The notes below the pieces were generated by a model. The model had not been told where the DNA came from, made no database searches, and saw nothing but the letters and a program-made list of their open reading frames with translations. Shown piece after piece: positions 1 through 12,200 of a stretch of DNA of 64,000 nucleotides. The position numbers and the translations under genes were made by a program. Each line of letters starts with the position of its first letter. The stretch's first letter is position 1. Source of the stretch: Dactylorhiza incarnata (Eukaryota > Streptophyta > Magnoliopsida > Asparagales > Orchidaceae); assembly GCA_033032865.1 (NCBI GenBank), contig JAWHQI010000019.1, positions 17,898,001 through 17,962,000 on the forward strand. Reading direction: 5' to 3'.

Positions 1-1077
1 TTTCCAGTTCGCACGGTCGTGCGTTTATCCTTCACGCATGATCTGGTCGATCGTGCGCGTTCATTTGCGGCCCAAAATAGCATTCTGAATTTGGTCGTGC
101 GTTTTTTACGCACGGTTGTGCGTTTGGTCGTGCATGAACAAAATTCTGCAACTTCTCTATTTAAACTGCGATTTTTAGGTTTTCAGGATCCCGATTTTGT
201 TCCGCAATTTCTTCTGCCGGAAGGGGCGACTGCTCCATTTTCCTCCACTATTCCTCCCCCTTTCACCCGAGGCCACCTCGCATCATCCAAGCACTTCAAG
301 GGAGAGATCCTAGACCTACTCTCATCAACGGAGGAAGGAGTACACAGCTTTTGTGGCGGCCAGATCGTGACACGGAGAAGATGGGTATATTGGAGGGAAG
401 GTGACAGCTCCTCTGGACCCGGAACGCAGTTGAGGACCGATCTTTGACGTGGATTGACAACCCGACGATTCCTACCGTGAATCCCAACAAGTCTCTGGAT
501 GTGGTTGTATTTCTAGCTTTTCCTCCTTTCCTCCATATGATTGTAGTCAGTTTCTCTTATGTTGATGATGTTGCACTCTATATTTGTTGAACTTCATGTT
601 ATATATTATGAAATGTTTTCATGCTTATGAGTGTTTGAGGTGTGCTTTCGTGGTGATTGTGGTGTGAGTGTTCCGTGTGCCGCACTAGCAATTTCTAGTG
701 ACATGCTTGTAGACGAGGTGCTTGCGACCCTCATTCCGTTTGCATACTCTTCCATCCGCCCTAGCGAAGTAGCACGTTCAAGGCCTACGTAGTCTCCATC
801 CCGCCTCACGAAGCATTGCATAGCGGCATTGCATAGGAGTACTTGTAGTATTTTCTCTTTATTTCCTCCAACCAAAACACCCGTTTCCGCAACCCATCCG
901 ACATAAAGGACTTCAATCTCAAGTCCTTCCTAAATAGTAAACTCCAACATACTGTGTTCCTTCGAGATCGATACTCGGGGATTTGCTCCTCGTTTTATAT
1001 TACTTGAACGATCGGTACACTACCGTTTCGTGCCGCAGTCTTTCTACTGCCTATAGTGGTGTGAGATTTGCGCATCA
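1..1077 (+). repeat. 5' LTR of H (partial)
   Basis: This stretch matches 4816-5893 almost base for base and ends in GCGCATCA just before the primer site. It begins inside the LTR because the window starts there. The first 150 bases hold palindromic GCACGGTCGTGCG motifs and a TATA-like CTATTTAAAC at about 160-170. The predicted ORFs inside it are chance frames. Confidence 0.88.
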
Positions 1078-1083
1078 TGTTTT

Positions 1084-1101
1084 TGGCGCCGTTGCCGGGG
1101 A
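1084..1101 (+). other. Primer binding site of H (tRNA-Asp)
   Basis: TGGCGCCGTTGCCGGGGA lies six bases after the LTR end at 1077. It is complementary to the 3' end of plant tRNA-Asp, the known primer of Athila-type elements. Confidence 0.9.
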
Positions 1102-1295
1102 ACACAGTCGTGTGAGTTTTCTGGAGAGGGAGAATCTGAGAGAGAAGCCCTTCCATTTGTAAATTGCATCCTTTCTTTATTTTATTTCTTGTTATTCCTT
1201 TTTCCTGTTTTATATTAGGTTGCTTAGTAAATTATTGTTGGGTGTAGCATTTTGCACAATAGTGTTTTTCTTTTGAATCTTGTTATCTTCACACA

Positions 1296-2562
1296 ATGTG
1301 GGCTTCATTTAATATTCGTTGCCGTTTGTGTGGAGATATCTCTCATGCTTGTGATAGATGTCCAAAGGGAGATAATATCCATAGCACTTAAGGCCCAGTA
1401 TATGGAGCACCGACTTCGTCTGGTACTCCATATGGTGCGCGTAAGTCCTATGGCTATTCTGCTGAGCCTTTGCCATCACACTTCTTTTCGGGTTCAGCTC
1501 CTACTGTGCCAAAGAAGCCCGCAAGGCAGTTCTTGTTTTGTCGGAGCATGGATCATGCCTTGAAGGATTGTGCTACATTCTTTCGCCAATTGGACGAGGA
1601 TGACGAGCCGGATATCCGGATCGCCCCGACTCCTACTTCTCGCAGCACACCTTCAACATCTGGTTATGTGCTCGTATCACCTTCATGCTTTGAAGGGTAT
1701 GGCATGGACACAATCACCAGATGTGTGGCTGATCTAGGCTCTGACACGACTGAGACCATCTCCCATGTGCATATATCACCGTGTATAGATTCGATTCTTT
1801 GTGAGGAATCAGTGCTTTACTTTTATCCAAGCACTATTCCTCCCCCTATTGTGCATTTTACTACATTTGTCTCTGACGACATTATTGAGGATGTTTCACA
1901 GGATAAGGCAGGTGATTTATGTGTTGTGCCTATTCCAATGGAGGAGGATATTTTCCAAGGTGACGAGGATTCTACCTCAGCACCGGTGGAGGAAGTCCAA
2001 ATCGTGGAGGAGGTCACTGATGATCCTACTGAGCCCTGCAGCATTATCGATGATGCCAACAATATCTTATTTCCCCAACCTCTTGGGAGTGAGACCGGGA
2101 CCACTCCCCCGATTGATGTTCATTTAAGTTTTTTTTCTTCTTTTTTTCCTAACCCCCCCCCCCCCCCCCCCCCCACCCCCTTCTTCATCTGAGCCTGTGC
2201 AGGTTGAGTCTTCACAGGTACTTCAGGAGGACTTGGAGCATTCTGCTCAAGTCAATGATGAGTGTATCCTCTCATGTGAGGAGGTTGATCCCCCCTCCAT
2301 AGAGGAAACCTCATTCATTGACATCTCCTTCTGCTGCCTCCCTGAAGACAACACCTTGATGGGCAAGGATTTAGTTTGTGGTGAGATGAGTGCGGACCAG
2401 CTCTCCTCTTCTTCTTACTTCCTATTCCCGCTACCTGTGTTCAGCAGGTATTTTTATTTAGGTAGGGGAGTAACTGTTCTATCGCCGTATCGGTACCGGC
2501 TAGCGACACGCATGTTAGAACAGTTACCTGTGCACTTTTCTTTTCATAGACCCATTAGCTAG
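1296..2562 (+). pseudogene. H gag-like zinc-knuckle ORF, broken
   Basis: The frame starts at an ATG at 1296 and soon gives a zinc knuckle, CRLCGDISHACDRC (CX2CX4HX4C, 1320-1361), the nucleic-acid-binding mark of Gag proteins. A TAA at 1389 interrupts it; the same frame then runs to 2192. A second knuckle-like CRSMDHALKDC, short of one Cys, lies near 1540-1575. The following stretch is acidic and rich in Ser, Thr and Pro. A run of more than 20 C near 2153-2175 shifts the frame, and the acidic reading continues in another frame to the stop at 2562, where it becomes more hydrophobic. No protease or RT motif follows. It is probably a decayed gag-derived protein of a non-autonomous element; whether it was ever expressed is unknown. 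Confidence 0.6.
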
Positions 2563-4505
2563 AACTGTTATGTTTTTAAATAAGTCGTGCTGGGATGACA
2601 ATAACCCAGTAGTTATCTTTCCTTTTCCTGAATTTTTATTTCATCTAGTTTAGTTTAGTTATTGTTTTTCATTTTATTTTGTATATTTCCTTTTGTTTTT
2701 GGCGGAGCTCACCCCTGCAGGTTCATTTTCTGGATGGGATGCAACATCTTTTTCTTGGGTTACACGCTAATCTTCTGGTATGCTCATTTCTGAGCATGGG
2801 TAACTTTTCTTCCCCCTAGTCTTTTATTTTATTTTCATGGTTACATCATTTGCTTTTATTGCTTGGATTAAGTCTGGGGGAGAGCCGCGATGTGTTACTC
2901 ACTGCACGTGCACATGACACTGCATACTAGAAGTACATTTTAGTTCAGTTTTATAATTATTGTTTCATATGCACCGCACACCACTACACCCACTTTAGCG
3001 TGCACTCGCTTGTTTGTATGCTCCTGTATATTCAATTCTTGGTTGTGATGTAGAAATTGATGTATTAGCCTAAATATTGCAAGATGGAGTGGCATGTTGA
3101 CTCTTGTAGTGCTCTAGTTGAGTACTCGTGTCTTGCATAGGGATTTGAGTAGAATTAGTTTTTATTTATGCTTCTAATTTATAATTAGTAGATTTGCGTA
3201 GATTTTAATTTATTTTACTCAAAATGGTGAATGTGGTTGAATCTAGTGGTAGCGTCGTATTATGTGTAAGCGAGCACGAGGTTCGTATTGCTCGAGTCGG
3301 GAGGAAGGATTACCTTTCTCGGGGGCTAAGAACTTGCCCCAAGCGACTCTCGAAGCATGGGTGAGAATGATTTGCAAGTTGAGCGTGATGTAGGCCATCT
3401 ATTTGGCAAGCTTGAGCTTTGTTCTACCATTCCTATGTGCTAACCGTTGCTAGCCTATTTTGTGCCTACCCGACCTTTTGGTTCAGCTCCACCATACTTC
3501 ACCAAGGCCTAAAAGCTAATTCCATTATCGCAACCAAAAATAAGCCAAAAGCATTAATGAATTGTAATTTTCCAATGCGGTGCGGCGATGAGAAATTTTA
3601 GTGTTGATGTGGATTTCTTAAAAATTTCTATATGCTGAGATTTTTGCGAATTTTGCGGATATAAAAAAAATGAGAAGGAAAAGAAAAAGAAAAAAAACAA
3701 AGAGAAAGAAAAAAAATATATATCCCTAGCGTTTTAATTGAAACATTTATCTCTTTCGTTTGGAGTAGGCCATGTGCACACCCGATTTAAAAGTGAAGTC
3801 TGGGGGTGTGTTGCACGTGTTTTATTGGGGGCCGCTTTGAATTAACACCTTTTGTGAGCTCTTTTGGGTTGCGATTAGCAATCATGTTTATCTTTGCATT
3901 CCAAACTGTAACCTAAGCCTCGTTTATACCTAAAGTCCTATCGATACATCTTGTGAGTTCACTAGCGCCGTGGAGAGAGTGTGACAGGGCGAGCTTATGG
4001 CTCTCGACGTTGATGGATTTCAACGGAGTTAATTCCGAGTTCCGGTCTTGGGTAACACTCCCCTTCGCAATTTGCTTACTTTCGTACTACGCGTGACCAC
4101 AAGATTCACAAATATTCCATTTTTGAGTAAAAAATTAAATTTCTTTTTACGCATTTACACTTTATAAATTAGCTAGCATATGTAGAAACTTCTTCTAATG
4201 AACATCTATGTACACAAGTATGCAACTTCGCATTCTATTCCATGTTTGCAATTTTTTGGCTAGCTATGCCTTTCCTACTCCGCCGGATTTATTTGCTCAG
4301 GACGCGCAAACAGGTAATACTGGGGGTGTGAGGAGTCCAATTTATATAGGGTTTTTCGGACTCATCTGGGCTTGTTTTCACGCACATGCACTTCACTTTC
4401 TGCACATTATTGCTTATATTTCACTTGATCAAATTTCTTCACGAAGTGCTCATTTTGGACCATTGTGGTGTGCAATTGCGCACTATTCTGCTGGGGGTAA
4501 GCACA
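2563..4505 (+). other. H 3' internal spacer with four CTGGGGG tracts
   Basis: There is no convincing gene here. The region holds a purine-rich stretch (3660-3720) and four polypurine-like CTGGGGG motifs at 2874-2880, 3800-3806, 4320-4326 and 4491-4497. The last lies just upstream of the proposed 3' LTR start and is the likely plus-strand primer. A 138-residue hydrophobic ORF at 4208-4624 crosses the LTR border and is likely chance. Confidence 0.6.
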
Positions 4506-5893
4506 TGATGCTCCCCATGTTTTTATTTTGTTGTTATTATATATTTCTGTGTGCTGGTGGTATGTTCCCCAGCTTGTTGGTTTATATTGCGGGTGGGCAG
4601 ATCTTCATTCTATGGGAATTGTAACCTGGAGAAATCGCACGGTCGTACGATTCCTTGATGCACGATTTCAGCGACCGTGCGATTCCTGCAGTGCTTATAA
4701 ATGGTGATCTACCCTGGCTCGTGCGTTTTGTTCGCGCACGGTCAGTTTTGATTGTGCGTGAGCAAAATCGCACAAGTTTCCCTCTTTTATCTAAGAACTT
4801 ATGTCATTTTGCAATTTTCCAGATCGCACGGTCGTGCGTTTATCCTTCTCGCACGATCTGGTCGATCGTGCGCGTTCATTTGCGACCCAAAATAGCATTC
4901 TGAATTTGGTCGTGCATTTTTACGCACGGACGTGCGTTTGGTCGTGCATGAACAAAATTCTGCAACTTCTCTATTTAAACTGCGATTTTTAGGTTTTCAG
5001 GATCCCGATTTTGTTCCGCGATTTCTTCCGCCGGAAGGGGCGACTGCTCCATTTTCCTCCACTATTCCTCCCCCTTTCACTCGAGGCCACCTCGCATCAT
5101 CCAAGCACTTCAAGGGAGAGATCCTAGCCCTACTCTCATCAACGGAGGAAGGATTACACAGCTTTTATGGTGGCCAGATCGTGACACGGAGAAGACGGGT
5201 ATATTGGAGGGAAGGTGACAGATCCTCTAGACCCCGGACGCAGTTGAGGACCGAGCTTGAACGCGGATTGACAACCCGACGATTCCTACCGTGAATCCCA
5301 ACAAGTCTCTGGATGTGGTGGTATTTCTAGCTTTTCCTCCATTCCTCCTTATGATTGTAGTCAGTTTCTCTTATGTTGATGATGTTGCACTCTATATTTG
5401 TTGAAGTTCATGTTATAGATTATGAAATGTTTTCATGTTTATGAGTGTTTGAGGTGTGCTTTCGTGGTGATTGTGGCGTGAGTGTTCCGTGTGCTGCACT
5501 AGCAATTGCTAGTGGCGTACTTGGCGACGCGGTGCTTGCGACCCTCATTCCGTTTGCCTACTCGTCCATCCGCACTAGCAAAGTAGCGCGTTCAAGGCCT
5601 ACGTAGTCTCTATCCCGCCTCGCGAAGCTTTGCATAGCTGCATTGCATAGGAGTAGTTGTAGTATTTTCTCTTTATTTCCACCAACCAAAACCCCCGTTT
5701 CCGCAACCCATCTGACATAAAGGACTTCAATCTCAAGTCCTTCCTCTATATTAAACACCACCTTACTGTGTTCCTTCGAGATCGATACTCGGGGATTTGC
5801 TCCTCGTTTTATATTACTTGAACGATCGGTACACTGCCGTTTTGTGCCGCAGTCTTGCTACCGCCTATAGCGGTGTGCGAAATTTGCGCATCA
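4506..5893 (+). repeat. 3' LTR of H
   Basis: The part from 4816 on matches 1-1077. The start is placed at TGATG (4506), which mirrors the CATCA end at 5889-5893 and follows a polypurine tract; a start at 4327 is possible. The upstream part holds repeated CGCACGGTCGTGCG-type palindromes at about 4636-4650, 4672-4683, 4733-4742 and 4826-4839, with TATA-like boxes at 4695-4701 and 4970-4978. Confidence 0.75.
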
Positions 5894-6512
5894 GTCCGTT
5901 CTGTCTGCCCATCTGTTTGAGGGTGGAAGGCAGTGCTAAATTTCAGCTTAGTACCCAACAGTTGGTTGATTAACCTCCAATCTTTCGATGTTAAGAGCCC
6001 ATCTCGGTCACTTACGATGCTACGGGGCACCCCATGCGATCGTACAATGTTATCTACATATGGCTTTGTTAACTTCGCCACTGAATCGTCCTTCCAGTTT
6101 GGAATAAAGTGGGATACCTTTGTCAAGCGATCTACGATCACCCAAACAACATCATTCCCTCTTTGCGATCTTGGAAAACCACGTACAAAATCCATAGAAA
6201 TATCATAGAATTTCCATTCAGGAACAGGCAACGACTTCAGGAACCCACCAGGTTTCTAACATACAGCCTTCACCAGTGCGCAAGTTTTGCATTTTGCCAC
6301 GTAAACAGCTATGTCCTTCTTTAAACCTAGCCACCAAAACAACTTTTTCATATCTTGGTACATTTTTGTGCTCCCCGGGTGGATTGAGTACTTGGAGAAG
6401 TGTGCTTCGTACATCAATTCTTCCTACAATTTGCCAACATTTGGGGTGCACAACCGTATGTCTTTCCACAAAAGACAGTCGTCCAACACAAACTCGGCAT
6501 ATTTAGCTCCTT
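5894..6512 (-). pseudogene. F: Ty3/gypsy integrase, broken
   Basis: Read on the minus strand this is a gypsy integrase: an HHCC zinc domain ([10 protein letters not shown] then CKTC), the core with first Asp in ISMDFVRG, second Asp in VSDRDG, and the third catalytic residue Glu in PQTDGQTERT. The sequence stops two residues after that Glu, where the LTR of H begins at 5893. The zinc domain and core lie in different frames with stops between, so the gene is dead. Integrase inserts the DNA copy into the genome. It is directly followed upstream by the RNase H/RT part of the same element at 6513-7377. Confidence 0.85.
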
Positions 6513-7377
6513 CTAATTTAACAAATACTTCAGGCTCTTATGGTCAGTAAAGATATCAACCTTCACACAATATAAATAATGCCGCCACAATTTCAGTGTG
6601 AATATCACGGCCTCCAACTCCAAGTCGTGGACCGTATAGTTCCTTTCAAGCACTTTTAATTGGCGCAAGCCGTAAGTAATCACCGAACCATTCTGAAGCA
6701 GAACACGACCTAAGACGCTCCCTGAGGCATTACTGTAAACTTCATAGCCTTCCGTACCACATGGCAAACACAAGATTGGTGTCGTGGTCAGACGACGCTT
6801 TAACTCCTCAAAAGATCGTGCACACGTTGTTGACCATACGAACTTCTGATCTTTCCTTGTCAATGTTGTGAGAGGAAGAGTGATCCGTGAAATGTTCTCC
6901 ACGAAGCGCCGATAGTAGCCGACAAGTCTAAGGAAACTCCTGACATCCGCTACTGTAGCCAACATTGGCCACTCCTTGATTGCCTTTATCTTTGCTGGAT
7001 CCATGGCAATACCCTCTCCACTAACGACATGACCAAGGAATGCCACCAAGGCTAGCCAAAATTCACACTTGGAGAATTTCGCATACAACTGATTCCTTCG
7101 CAGGGTTTTCATAACTACGCGCAAATGAATCGTGTGTTCTTCTTCAGATTGTGAGTACACCACTATATCGTCAATAACGACAATTACAAACCGTTCAAGG
7201 CACTCTCTAAAAGTTTGGTTCATCAGATCCCTGAAGACCGATGGCGTATTCATCAAGCCAAATGTCATCATGGTGAACTCATAGTGCCCATAACGGGTAC
7301 CCGGATTTCAAATTTAACTTTGAATAGACATTTGATCTGACCAACTGATCGAATAAGTCAACGAGCGTGGAATCAGA
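6513..7377 (-). pseudogene. F: Ty3/gypsy reverse transcriptase C-terminal part and RNase H
   Basis: The minus strand encodes the RT palm with IDD (7167-7175) inside [12 protein letters not shown], the conserved CEFW and YYRRFV stretches, and RNase H ending at [11 protein letters not shown]. The open frame starts at 7271. Upstream of it, 7272-7377 encodes the DLFDQL and [12 protein letters not shown] block, but about 17 family residues between that block and the YGHYEFT block are missing and the frame shifts. The sequence then breaks at 7377, where copia element A is inserted; the RT N-terminal part resumes at 23833. A stop and deletion also separate RNase H from integrase. Confidence 0.87.
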
Positions 7378-8592
7378 TGTTAAATATTTGAAGTGGAAGT
7401 GGAAAGGTGGTGGGCGGTCTACAGATTGGAGACCGCAAAGACAGCACGGTCTGCGCTGGTGTTCTGACCAGTTTTTTCTCAGGCAATATGTTGTGGGCAG
7501 TCTGATCTGGGAGACCGCAAAGTGTCTGGGCGGCTTGCGTGGGTTATTAGGGCGACTTGTTCAAGTCGGCCAGATGTTCAAGTAGGTCTGCCTTCTTGCA
7601 GTGACCGGGCGGTCTGATGACTTTCTCTAGTCGGTCTGGGTTACTGAAGAAGTGCTTTGCTTTTGGAATAAAGACCAGGCGGTCTGTTTTGGGAGACCGC
7701 GGTGACCGGGTGGTTTGTATGCAACTGTATGGTCTAATAAGGGAGTTGTTTGCTATGTTGAGCTTGGGCGGCTGCTTTGTGAGACCGCTTGCGATCTGAT
7801 TGGCGATTATTGTATCCCGGTTTGTGTAGTGACGACATTCGTCAGCTCGCCAATAAATAGGGGTGCAGGGTCCGTCATTTGTATCGAAGAACTGTAAGAA
7901 CCAAAGTTGGCTTGATTGTGCCGGTCTCTTTTTGAGATTGCGCATTTTGAGTTTTGTCTGATCAGTTTGTCTGTTCTCAGGTTAGCGACTTGCAGTTTGC
8001 GGTCAGCATTCTCCTTTCTTCCAGCTTTGAATAAACCAGTTCAGCAGCGGCCTGTCTGGGTGGACTATGTTTAGGTGTTCTTGGACTGTGCAGCGGACTC
8101 AGTTGATCATGTGGTCTTAAGTGATCAGGCGGTATTGAGTTGCAGTCTGCCGCAAGTAGCAGTTTCTTTGTCAAGTGTTCGTAGGTAGCTTCAGTGATCG
8201 GGCGACCTCTTGGTCTAGCGGTCTGAAGTGCGAACAGGTTATCTTTCAGCAGTTGAATAAAGCAGCACATCGAGCGGTCTGTGGTTGTGGTCTGACAGGT
8301 GTGGTCTGCTCTGTTTGAGCTGTCTCAGGGGTTAATCGTACGGCTTGTCTGTTCACGCGGTCTGGCGATCTCAATTTGTCAAGTCGCCGGCAGCTTGTAT
8401 TTTTTGGGTTTTGTGCTTCTCTCCTCCGTGATTCTTATGAATCATGTCTCTCCATGTATACCTTAAATTGTAAACAGATAGTTAATACCAAAGCACTATT
8501 TGGCCTTCCCATTGCCATCGATTGTCACGCTTGTGGATTGTGTGAAGTATTCCGTTTTTCTACTTCAACTCCGGACCTCAAGTTTTTTAACA
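7378..8592 (+). repeat. 5' LTR of A
   Basis: It runs from TGTTAAATATTTGAAG to TTTTTTAACA and aligns along its length with 22671-23832. The promoter half holds many GGCGGTCTG and AGACCGC motifs, then a TATA-like CAATAAATAG at 7851-7860 where the 3' LTR has CTATAAATAG. It is decayed by point changes. Confidence 0.9.
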
Positions 8593-8608
8593 TGGTATCA
8601 GAGGAAGG
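8593..8608 (+). other. Primer binding site of A (tRNA-Met)
   Basis: TGGTATCAGAGGAAGG directly follows the CA end of the LTR. It pairs with initiator tRNA-Met, the usual plant copia primer. Confidence 0.88.
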
Positions 8609-8706
8609 TTGTTGATTAGTAATCAGTGCGGCCTTCTACTTGGAATTCTGCAAGTTGGTTGTCAATCAGTGGGATAGCAATGGAAGCTGAGCTCGACGAA
8701 ATATCT
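8609..8706 (+). pseudogene. A leader and first codons of gag, cut off
   Basis: A short leader leads to an ATG at 8680 that opens a frame beginning MEAELDE. This breaks off at about 8706, where sequence of element G starts. It is likely the gag start of A; the rest of gag, the protease and the integrase N-terminus are absent from the window. Confidence 0.5.
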
Positions 8707-9220
8707 TCAACTTATGTGCATATAAAATAATGCATGAATGCCAAATTTTATTCCAAATCGTGTGTGTACGAGCGTCATCATGTATGTCTTTAGCTTGGCA
8801 CGTGTGCTAATGCTATGTTATGATGCATATGGAGTGTTATGCAATCTAAAAAGGCCTTAATGCATGCTATGAGCGGCGTACACATGCGATCTTATGCTTC
8901 CCATACTACATATTATCGCATGCAACGAAAAATAAAATCTAATGGACACGCATGCGACCTACGTTATGCATCACATACTACATAACAGTCGTATGTTGTC
9001 ACCTATGAGGATCCATATACAAACACATATTATGCATCCCATACTACATAATATGCCCCATATACTTCTTATCATGCTATGAGTGTAGTGTTCATGCTTC
9101 AGCCAAGACATACTGATGACCCTTCGGTGTTTGTATGCAATGAATGACGATTCTCACCAGGCGGTTAACCGGGCAACCAAACTATCACAGCAACCCGGCT
9201 AACCTCCCTCTGATACCAAC
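8707..9220 (-). repeat. G: truncated second copy of the 5' internal region, with primer site
   Basis: It matches 15243-15756 closely, starting at the shared TCAACTTATGTGC. On the minus strand it begins with the primer site TGGTATCAGAGGGAGG (9203-9218). Repeated TGCATCCCATACTACATA units lie near 8890-9050. No ORF of note. Confidence 0.85.
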
Positions 9221-12200
9221 AGTCACAACCCGCATTTTCCCAAGAATATAATACGTATTATCAGAGCAACGGGAAAATACGCATCGTGATGCCACGCCTG
9301 CAGGAGACGACTACAGACGCTCAGGCAAACACTCCTTACGATAATTTTATAAAAGACATATATGTGATTGGATTAAAAGGGAAATTTTTCATTTTAGCTT
9401 AAGACCGCGTCCCTCGGTCTGGTGGATCATCTAGTCCACAAGTAGAAAACTATATATACGCAACGGAAAAATAGGTTTGTTTCTTTTAGCCTACATGAGC
9501 AAGAAAATAAACATTCCAGAAATGATATGCACATATCTAGGTTTAGTATAGTAAGAAAGGATTTTTTTCTACGAATTTCAAAGTATGCGATCTTTATTTA
9601 AAAGCATGATATGCAAGAACGACACTTTTATATCAATAAAGTAACTACTACATCTTAGCGAAAAGGCTTCCCAGAGAGCAAGTAGGTAAAGTACTCAATG
9701 TAACAGCAAAGCAAACAGTAAGTAATCTAAACAAAAAGCCATACGGGCGCCAACAGCTGACACGAACCCGCAGGGAAGAAGGAAAAACAGCTCAAGAAGA
9801 GACAACAACTAAGCAACTGCCCCATACCTAAGAGGGGAAGGACCTCGACAGGAACACTGAACGACGCCGCTCTAACTCCTGCGGCGGCTAAAAACCTGAA
9901 CCTGAGACATTCATAAGAAAGAATGCCTCAGCCGAAGAGGGTGCAAGAAAACCAAGATTAGCAGTAAGAGAAATAAGAGAGTGCAGAAAGGAAAACTAAG
10001 CAGGTAAACATCTATAATCTTACAACAACCCGAGCCAGCTCAAACGAGTGCACTCGGTAAGAAGAAAAGCCTGCACCAGAAGGTAATAATCAACACAATC
10101 AAAGCCCACCACGTGTCCGCCTTTGCGGCTCAGAGGTGATGGTCATACATATACTATCATAATACACATATATAAGCATATATGTTTAAGAACTTGAGAC
10201 TGATCAGCTCGAGGGAAAAGCGTCCCCCAAAAGAAGGTACTGCGACGGTGGTATCTTCCACTAACGCCCGCAACCCAAAACCCGGGTCGTGGTCCTTTAT
10301 CCACTGCCACCCAAAAACCAAATCCGGGTGGTGGTACTCTATCCACTGCCACCCAAAACTACCCACCGTGCAAGGCTTAAGACAAAGGTTCTAAATAATT
10401 AAATTTAATTTCAATCAAGACACGGGGCGTAACCCGAGAACACTCAGGACATTAGACAACGAAGATCATAGAGATCAAGAACCACTCTCCACAACTATCC
10501 CGGAGGATTAGACAACAACGCATACTTAGCTCATACATCCAACATAGCAAACAGAGGATGCCAGGCAGAAAAATAGGATTTCAGGAAGCCGACACCATGA
10601 CAGGTCTGGTGTCGGAACGAGACGAAGGGAAACATAACACAAAGGACAACACCAGAACAACACACAAAGGCCCAAAGGAAATACTTGGTGAGTCTAAACT
10701 TGACTCCCAACGAACTTCTCGTAACAGTACGATGAATAAGGTACGACAAGACACGACAGATGAACACTGACCAAATACAGGGCAACTCAAGAATAGAGCA
10801 CAGCTCAGTTTGACGGTCAAGGAAGATTTCTTAATCAACACAGGAAGATGAACTTTAGCATTCGCTACGGAAGTAAAGCTATTTAGCAACCTTTAATAAG
10901 TTCTGTATGAATATATATATATGAGTGTTATTTAATAGTATTCGATTATTTCTGCTACTAAAAGTCCCTAGAACAAGTAAAAGCCCAAAACCGAAATTCA
11001 TCCACTTATCCTTCACCTTAAACAATTGCTAGCCTCGCTAGGTCACCGAGGACTAGCAAGAGAAATTTCCAGGAAATTTAGCATTTAGACTTTCCCAAAT
11101 CGTTAGGGAATCTAAATTACGAAATTTCCAGGAAATGTTTGCCCGCCGCAATGCCCAACTTAGCCAAATGAAGGAAGAAATGTAGGATCAGGGAAATTTG
11201 TCGAGCATGACCATTAATGCTTACTAATTAAATAAGCCCAAAAGTTAACCAACAACATATAGACCAAGAAGAAGCCCCGAATAAAACCAATAGCTGACAG
11301 GCACAACTTCCCCACGAGGCGAAACCTCTAGCATATAGCCTAGGAAATTTAACTTTGCATAAACCTAAGTAAATACCTAGCCCTCAAATTTAAACACGGA
11401 CAATTTACAAACCGGGTAATTGACTGAGGTTTAAACCAAGAAAATTTTCTAGCGTATAGGCGAAGAGCTTCGTATAACAAGAGTTCAAATTAGGGGGAAA
11501 CAAGGGAAAAATAAAATATATCAAAAGCAACCATGATGAAATCAATGAGTATACCGGCTGCCGACTTGAACCAAGGGGAAGCAAAGTAGGACAATAGCTG
11601 CCATGCTAAATCAAGGAGGAGACAGCCACAAAGAAACTATAAGGAGCCTTGCCAACAACCAAGAGGAAGACCACACATAAACCTAATAGGTAGGATCATA
11701 ATTACCGCAGCCCCAATTAGAGAATATATATAACCAGCAACCCCCATCAACAAAACTTGAGAAGCATCCCCCTTAAATAGAATATAAACCAGGCAGCCCC
11801 AAATGAACAATATATGAAACAGCCACCACAAGGCAATTCCGACAAATCTATATACAACAAGCCCCAAATAATCCAGCCTAGGATCCTGTATAACAACCCC
11901 TATAGAACCATCATCTTTTTTTATAAAAATATTATTTCACCCCTCTTTGATATAAATATATATACCCAGTAAGCAAAGGCCCCAATGCAGCCCAAAAAAT
12001 ATCCAACTAAATTATATATGTAAACATATAGCAGGCACCCAACATAAGTTTCTGAAGGCAGCCCCTAACATAAGGAGGAATTAATTGAAACAGCCCCCAA
12101 CCTAGAAGCCATAAGGCAGCCCCCCAAATCAACAGGTCCCAACTACTTTGCACACAGCAGCCCCAAACAGATTTTATAACAGCAGCCCCACTAACAAATT

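Larger units (their letters stand above)
1..5893 (+). mobile_element. Element H: non-autonomous Athila-like Ty3/gypsy LTR element (left end outside window)
   Basis: Positions 1-1077 and about 4816-5893 are near-identical direct repeats, so they are the two LTRs. A tRNA-Asp primer site follows the first LTR, as in the Athila group. The internal part is about 3.4 kb and holds a zinc-knuckle ORF but no protease, RT or integrase motif, so the element could only move with help from another element. It interrupts the integrase gene of minus-strand gypsy element F, which resumes at 5894. The other copy of the target-site duplication (right flank GTCCG, 5894-5898) lies left of the window. The Athila assignment rests mainly on the primer site and the CTGGGGG-rich internal region. 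Confidence 0.8.

Noticed and set aside
4208..4624. Hydrophobic 138-residue ORF in H, possibly an envelope-like membrane protein
   Set aside because: It crosses the proposed LTR border, has no family features and sits in low-complexity T-rich sequence; a chance frame is more likely.
7547..8270. ORFs in the 5' LTR of A
   Set aside because: Not kept in the 3' LTR and rich in the repeated GGCGGTCTG words.
8880..9060. TGCATCCCATACTACATA units as a CRISPR array or satellite
   Set aside because: Only three or four irregular copies, unequal spacing, and the setting is the 5' internal part of a plant retroelement.
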